IMG/VR virus record: IMGVR_UViG_3300020446_000100
Location: 1 to 20,844 of that record
Reading direction: 5' to 3' (one strand)
DNA: 20,844 nucleotides
Origin: a virus
Shown: positions 18,201 through 20,844 of the stretch, piece by piece
Numbering within the stretch: the first letter of the stretch is position 1
How the letters are laid out: the number at the start of each line of letters is the position of its first letter
Notes under the pieces: generated by a model
What the model was told of the DNA's origin: nothing
Database searches by the model: none
The model's input: the letters and a program-made list of their open reading frames with translations, nothing else
Position numbers and translations under genes: made by a program

Positions 18201-20393
18201 CAACTACCTGGCGGATCTACTGCCACAGCAAGTATCGAGGTTTCTGGTGGTAAAATTTATAATGCTGAAGTAGCACTTAGTGGATTTGGATATACAGAAG
18301 CACCATCAGTTGTTGTCAAAGGCGTCGGAAATGGTGCTGGAGGATGTGAAATACAAACCTTTATAGAAATAGATACACCAGCAGTTAGAATGGGCGTAGC
18401 GACTGATCAGGAAGGTGTCACAGAATCAACAACACCTACACATTTTGCTTTTGATTATCCTGTATATTTGCAAAATGATACTGAGTATGCCCTTACAGTA
18501 GAAACAGATTCTATTGATTATGAGTTATGGTCATCTAAATTAGGAGAGACCGATATAGCAACAAGTACGGTCATCACCACCCAACCATCATTAGGTTCGG
18601 TTTACCGATCACAAAACACTGAGAGTTGGACTGAGGATATATTTGAAGATCTTAAATTCACATTATATCGTGCAGAATTTGATGTGTCTAGACCAGCAGA
18701 ACTATTAATTAAAAATGATAGTTTAGGTTATGAGTTATTAGATAATAATCCATTTGAAACTAATGCGAGTGCGAATACAAATTCCACATCTAAATTATTT
18801 AAAAATAACAACACCATAATCAAAGTAAACCACAGAGATCATGGATTTGAAACTAGTGGTAAGTCGTACGTATTTTATAGAACTGCTAAGGAAATAGGTG
18901 GTATTACATCATCTATTTTGAATGAGTCATTATTCCAAATAAGCAACTCTGGTATTGACACATATAACATAAAATCATCTTCTCAAGCTGCTGGTAATTC
19001 TGTTGGTGGTGGAGATCTTGTGTATGCATCATTCAATAGAAAATTTGAAACATTGTATCCACAGGTATCATACTTGTCATTTACTGGAACTAAATTAAAC
19101 ACAGAAGTTAAGACAACTAATGTTGTTCCTGTAGATTCTACTTCTACAAATTTTGACTCTTATTCATCAGCAAGTTATGAGAAAACATTTTTGAATGAAC
19201 CTCATTATTTCACTAACCAAAAATTTATTGCATCTGATATTAATGAAACTTTGAACAATCTATCTCAATCATTAACTTACAAAATGACGATATCGTCTAC
19301 TTTGTCTCATTTGAGTCCAATAATAGATTTATCAAGTGCTACTGTCAAGACAGTTACAAATAGAGTTGAAAACGCTAAGGGTCAAGAAGATAGATTTGGT
19401 AGAAGAGATCAAATTGTAGAGTTCTTCCCTGTTTATCAATTTAATCTTGCAGGAAATGGTGGTACACAACTACAAGCAGATCAAACAATTAAAGGCGTAA
19501 CTACAAAAACAACTGGTACTATTGCTAGAGTTGATGGTCAAGTTGTATATGTCAGAGTAAAGACAAGTCAATTCTTCCAAAAAGGAGAGACAGTAACACT
19601 AGGAAATCAGTTAAGTCTTACGAACGTTGTTGTAGATTCAAATCCATCACAAGTATTTGCTTCTATAAATGATGCTGCTACTATCGTTGCACGTAATCCA
19701 AATGTATTGAATGATACTTATGATAATGTGATTACTGGTAAGGCAACTATTTGGAATACTCAAACTCAACAATTAACATTGAGAGTTGACACTAATCCAA
19801 TTAATGATGACTTTACTAGTAGAATAATTGACAATGTTCTTTATAATAGAAATGCTGTTACTGGAGATCAGATTGCTGACATATTCCGTGTAGGAGACTT
19901 TATTAAATATCCTAATCAACCAGATGAAGAAAATGCATATCTTGAGGTTGGAAAAATAACTTATACTAATGGTCTAGATTTTGTTGCTGAAGATACATCT
20001 AAGAATGGTTCTTCTATTGCTAAGTATGTAACTAAAGAGGTTACCATATCAAATCCTGCAACTGCAATTGATGTACATCTACTAGCAAATGTTAGAGATA
20101 TAGAAAACTTAAAAGTATTCTATAAATTTAAGAAAGCATCTAGTCAAGAAAACTTTGATGATATTGATTGGATATTCTTTAATGAAAATGGAGAACCTGA
20201 TGTATTTGAGATTGCATCAAGTGAAAATACAATTTCTGGAATTGTAGAGAAACAATCCTCATATCAAGATTTGAAATATAGCGTTTCTGATCTTCCAGAA
20301 TATTCATCATTTGCTATCAAAATAGTGATGACTGGCACTGATCCATCATATGTTCCTAAGGTACAGGATATAAGAGCAGTAGCTGCGTTCTAG
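12288..20393 (+). CDS. DUF4815-type giant virion structural protein (2701 aa)
   Basis: Probable peripheral baseplate or fibre-attachment protein, in the place of T4 gp9/gp10 after gp8. The N-terminus (PYYEDFDAKKNFYKILFRPG, 11-30, then SIQGRELTQIQSIL, 32-45) is the opening signature of DUF4815 phage proteins. Other family-like parts are the KAYIKGFEI segment near 380, the VIDFRPKVDST segment near 1245, a helical stretch KLEKRIERLEYYTTLSILEQ (1372-1391), and a late domain 1787-2140 running from PLAQTFKVENLDGG to QPSLGSVYRSQNTESW and FTLYRAEF. Inserted modules include GE/SGA repeats (103-160, 678-745, 1858-1890, 2395-2445) and G-x-G-Y repeats (621-640, 740-830, 1941-2015). The C-terminus, with LKYSVSDLPEYSSFAIKIVM and a VPKVQDIRAVA end, resembles that of other marine phage structural proteins. 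I see no resemblance to T4 gp9 or gp10 and no signal peptide. Structural role is an inference from family and position. Confidence 0.8.
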   Translation: MPQKTNLNVSPYYEDFDAKKNFYKILFRPGYSIQGRELTQIQSILQNQVESFGKFAFKQGELVIPGEVGLNTKLDYVKLSSVSEVAVNDGQGNIVFKKFDITQLVGEELIGLTSGVKGKIVSTKLATESTADTLFVNYVNSGSSNTETTFRQGETLEVVDGVNTPLLVVGTDGSVLPTSIQITNPDTGEVTSLESPAMGFGSAVKVEEGIYFVNGYFVRCNAELLVIDEYYDKPSAKVGFTIKEDIVTPEEDPSLYDNAIGSSNYTAPGGHRLRISLILKEFALNAITDKNFIQLLTVSRGVIQRKVESTDFSVLEQTLARRTFDESGDYVVDNFSVDIREWAQKDGNRGLYAVDEFSLFNGLNATEASRKMVASIGPGKAYIKGFEIVNKETKYLEINKARESLSTDNVTLKSKGLPSFSVTNVFGSVPLNKEGSDLTAYPDVFLYSTFNDGSIGLNDTELSGDHRQTISRRGLTFTPNDGIKTITLQITNPTTLIGAVTDATFQSQFGTLYYVKTRSDVGSTTGVGSFKTLSFATTNKPLVNSSVSVQFLELTIFGEKDELENLLLEYDLGDDEFKRKIFLTQGSAQTNNSGDEFGFIVDYSPTITPVIGKAKPNNFFLKERGSGFNSDSDIVLSRGRLAAGTNAYNTTFGFSYFDPQFFTKIILESVPSGTNAFDEGKYVFGVNSGAYGVVEGTASGVYSTGTILFVKTLSGRFLPGETIRDEGGVTVKIAKENTISHFVVQNRGLGYADGATLLVNGLEFDSSKIELLRSGSGAIYKASIANRSAVGIEYAQPPAITVKNPDGAAAPSSGASVVPILYRNTVTTYTPQNVKSIGCSYGSGNANSFSADVVVDSQKYSEIKTVTDYTFFGYQGSMYIESTSFSADASTVVQQGDLIQFSDDNNNLVRSIVQFATQQEGSYKSRIYLDTALPGSVTNASIVRLRPIVNNAASGTLLYETGSKQVSKISAGGDDTKIKYFFRRDFVTTATTGGGVITFAAQLPFGTQRFAAFSEENYIITVLDAGDAPDIVKGDIVYVPEDVVDISSATDTASGLTSGSISLQLPSTYFGSIPTNGTFPRLKLTATLEVSNAKPRLKTVVRDKRITVTSAGDRVVPLRGTDYDTEVVEILSYADAFKLNYVYEGTSSQPPEIDSAGNIISGTDVTSRYTFDTGQRDTIYDVSRIVLKPGFQETTGQLVISFDYFEHSQGDFCTIDSYLHEAGVSEDEIPTFDSSVLGIVELKNVIDFRPKVDSTAIIPGFLDTSTLERTEGSFSGAGAIVSSSPAPDKNLEFTFSFSQVQYLDRIDGIFLDKKGNFVVNEGNSSLNPTKPDPIEDAVALFYAYIPAFTKTSKDVRVTPVDNRRYTMRDIGKLEKRIERLEYYTTLSILEQQALNMQVKDEIGLDRFKSGFVVDNFEAHKVGNLKSLDYRCAVDAQQSVLRPQSKEDSIGLKEVNTRQDQRAVSGYQKSGHMVTLPYSPLSLLGNNFASSTLNPNPFVVLQYVGDADVSPSIDQWYDDSIEPVVVDTNTDLFNIFLAKESVKESFSSLHNSFVINWVGASSSFTAINSLGEVNTQVANTSVQNASVGSSSNISPQNNEVGKGLQTKTVGDNIVSTSLSFFARSKPIKFKIGRMKPNTRIYVFLEGRDISRWINPDLRFTGVAGNSLSAFNGPITTDEYGNASGLIILPAGSPPNENATWTGDLDTVGYDTSAEALNFTTGILTFRFTSSATNQPKAEVDTYTEVKYYATGILPENPSSIVSTKPSIFKSNEGVQLIESNTDNPVRPNPLAQTFKVENLDGGCFVTGVDLYFNKKSSTIPIKTYISNVDAEKPAKNIVPGSEKTLTPNTFLKCAASGNMSIFKGENVTGASSSASGPILSVFDKNNVELVATAAGRYSLTNEQCYTVVLSNHNGKSFIPNEDLIIPSVTLANDTGGTDFVLSIVKDSGKLSDIRITNTGLNYDSAILTIESPQLPGGSTATASIEVSGGKIYNAEVALSGFGYTEAPSVVVKGVGNGAGGCEIQTFIEIDTPAVRMGVATDQEGVTESTTPTHFAFDYPVYLQNDTEYALTVETDSIDYELWSSKLGETDIATSTVITTQPSLGSVYRSQNTESWTEDIFEDLKFTLYRAEFDVSRPAELLIKNDSLGYELLDNNPFETNASANTNSTSKLFKNNNTIIKVNHRDHGFETSGKSYVFYRTAKEIGGITSSILNESLFQISNSGIDTYNIKSSSQAAGNSVGGGDLVYASFNRKFETLYPQVSYLSFTGTKLNTEVKTTNVVPVDSTSTNFDSYSSASYEKTFLNEPHYFTNQKFIASDINETLNNLSQSLTYKMTISSTLSHLSPIIDLSSATVKTVTNRVENAKGQEDRFGRRDQIVEFFPVYQFNLAGNGGTQLQADQTIKGVTTKTTGTIARVDGQVVYVRVKTSQFFQKGETVTLGNQLSLTNVVVDSNPSQVFASINDAATIVARNPNVLNDTYDNVITGKATIWNTQTQQLTLRVDTNPINDDFTSRIIDNVLYNRNAVTGDQIADIFRVGDFIKYPNQPDEENAYLEVGKITYTNGLDFVAEDTSKNGSSIAKYVTKEVTISNPATAIDVHLLANVRDIENLKVFYKFKKASSQENFDDIDWIFFNENGEPDVFEIASSENTISGIVEKQSSYQDLKYSVSDLPEYSSFAIKIVMTGTDPSYVPKVQDIRAVAAF

Positions 20394-20402
20394 TTTCCGC
20401 AC

Positions 20403-20618
20403 ATGGAGTTTTTAAAAGTTTCTGGACATGATGGTCTTGTAAGAGACCAAAACACTGGTGCCATAATCAGTTTGGATGATTCTGCAGTCGAAGCTAGACG
20501 TAAAGCAAAACATCTAAGTTCCGCATTGGATGACATAAATACATTGAAGAATGAAGTTTCTGAGATTAAATCTTTACTTAGAGAGTTAATTAAAAATGCC
20601 AGCAATTCAAGTAGCTAA
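20403..20618 (+). CDS. Small coiled-coil protein of the structural cluster (71 aa)
   Basis: A short N-terminal part (MEFLKVSGHDGLVRDQNTGA) precedes a predicted coiled coil at 38-62, with hydrophobic residues in heptad register (L38, I45, L48, V52, I55, L59, L62), and a Ser/Asn-rich tail. Similar small hypothetical proteins sit among the structural genes of marine T4-like phages. It begins nine bases after the DUF4815 stop and overlaps the next gene by 23 bases, so it is probably co-translated with both. There is no good Shine-Dalgarno sequence ahead of its ATG, which suggests translational coupling. It could be a minor virion or fibre-assembly protein; no function can be assigned. Confidence 0.75.
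   Translation: MEFLKVSGHDGLVRDQNTGAIISLDDSAVEARRKAKHLSSALDDINTLKNEVSEIKSLLRELIKNASNSSS
20534..20541 (+). promoter_or_regulatory. Possible late promoter CATAAATA inside the 71-aa gene
   Basis: The sequence CATAAATA differs from the T4 late consensus at one base only and lies 54 bases ahead of the ATG at 20596, a suitable distance. It falls inside coding sequence, so a chance match in AT-rich DNA is possible. Confidence 0.4.
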
Positions 20619-20844
20619 AACAGACACCTTTGAGAAACAAAGGGAAAAAATAAATCAGATTAGTGATCAGATATTTACTATTTCTGCAGGAGGTAGTGAT
20701 CTATCTACTGGTATTTTAAGATTGGGAGATGGTACAAAACCACTTCCGTCATTATCTTTTACAAATGATATTGACACAGGTCTTATCAGGAGTCAATCAA
20801 AAACAATAGGTATAGTTTCAAACACCAAATTAATTACAGAGTTT
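20596..20844 (+). CDS. Tail-fibre-like structural protein, N-terminal part (cut by window end)
   Basis: The frame is open from ATG 20596 to the window end (83 codons). The N-terminus, KTDTFEKQREKINQISDQIF (8-27), looks like the start domain of marine T4-like phage structural proteins and loosely recalls the anchoring start of T4 gp9/gp10. It is followed by LRLGDGTKPLPSLSFTNDID (42-61), then TGLIRSQSKTIGIVSN, the common tail-fibre pattern of a GDG segment, PS-x-SF, DTG-x-R and IGxV. It is probably a fibre or fibre adaptor attached to the baseplate. GAGAG at 20581-20585, ten bases upstream, is a plausible ribosome binding site. The start lies within the last codons of the upstream gene in another frame, indicating coupling. 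The C-terminal receptor-binding part is not in the window. Confidence 0.7.
   Translation, partial: MPAIQVAKTDTFEKQREKINQISDQIFTISAGGSDLSTGILRLGDGTKPLPSLSFTNDIDTGLIRSQSKTIGIVSNTKLITEF

Noticed and set aside
12288-20393. Calling the 2701-residue protein gp9 or gp10
   Set aside because: It holds the position of these genes, but I see no sequence resemblance to either T4 protein. The DUF4815 signature is clearer.
1-20844. tRNA genes, CRISPR arrays, insertion sequences, metabolic genes or a defence system
   Set aside because: Nearly the whole window is coding for structural proteins. No cloverleaf, direct-repeat array, transposase or enzyme motif was seen.

Overview
The window reads as part of the late structural (baseplate) cluster of a T4-like myovirus of marine type, most likely a cyanophage of Prochlorococcus or Synechococcus, or a related pelagiphage. 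The grounds are a clear T4 gp8 homologue, T4-type late promoters (TATAAATA), strong AT bias with AGA-rich arginine codons, and very large baseplate-associated proteins built from small repeated beta-rich modules of the kind common in marine T4-like phages. All genes lie on the + strand and are packed with almost no spacing. I see no tRNA, CRISPR array, insertion sequence, integrase or auxiliary metabolic gene. The exact host cannot be fixed from this window.

Layout: 1-39 is the last few codons of an upstream gene (by T4 gene order perhaps gp6). 44-10357 encodes a 3437-residue protein whose N-terminus and a middle segment resemble the C-terminal half of T4 gp7, the baseplate wedge protein. The rest is added modules: G-x-G-Y beta repeats, GE/SGA repeats, IGDE repeats, a YHYH domain, a duplicated helical domain split by a Gly/Thr-rich hinge, and DGVLQ modules. 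Tandem T4-type late promoters at 10353-10372 precede 10413-12227, which encodes gp8 (604 residues, against about 334 in T4; the extra length sits in three insertions). A 60-base gap holds a long hairpin that buries the Shine-Dalgarno sequence of the next gene and carries a late-promoter-like element in its 5' arm. 12288-20393 encodes a 2701-residue DUF4815-type virion protein. 20403-20618 encodes a 71-residue coiled-coil protein whose end overlaps the start of a tail-fibre-like gene (20596 onward) that runs off the window.

How they fit together: gp7-like and gp8 proteins would form the baseplate wedge. The DUF4815 protein occupies the place of T4 gp9/gp10 and is probably a peripheral baseplate or fibre-attachment protein. 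The last gene looks like a fibre or fibre adaptor. The most noteworthy points are the probable promoter-in-hairpin translational switch before the DUF4815 gene, the rebuilding of gp7 around inserted modules, and the sharing of the same module families among three adjacent, otherwise unrelated baseplate proteins. Comparisons with T4 proteins are from memory of their sequences, not from computed alignments.
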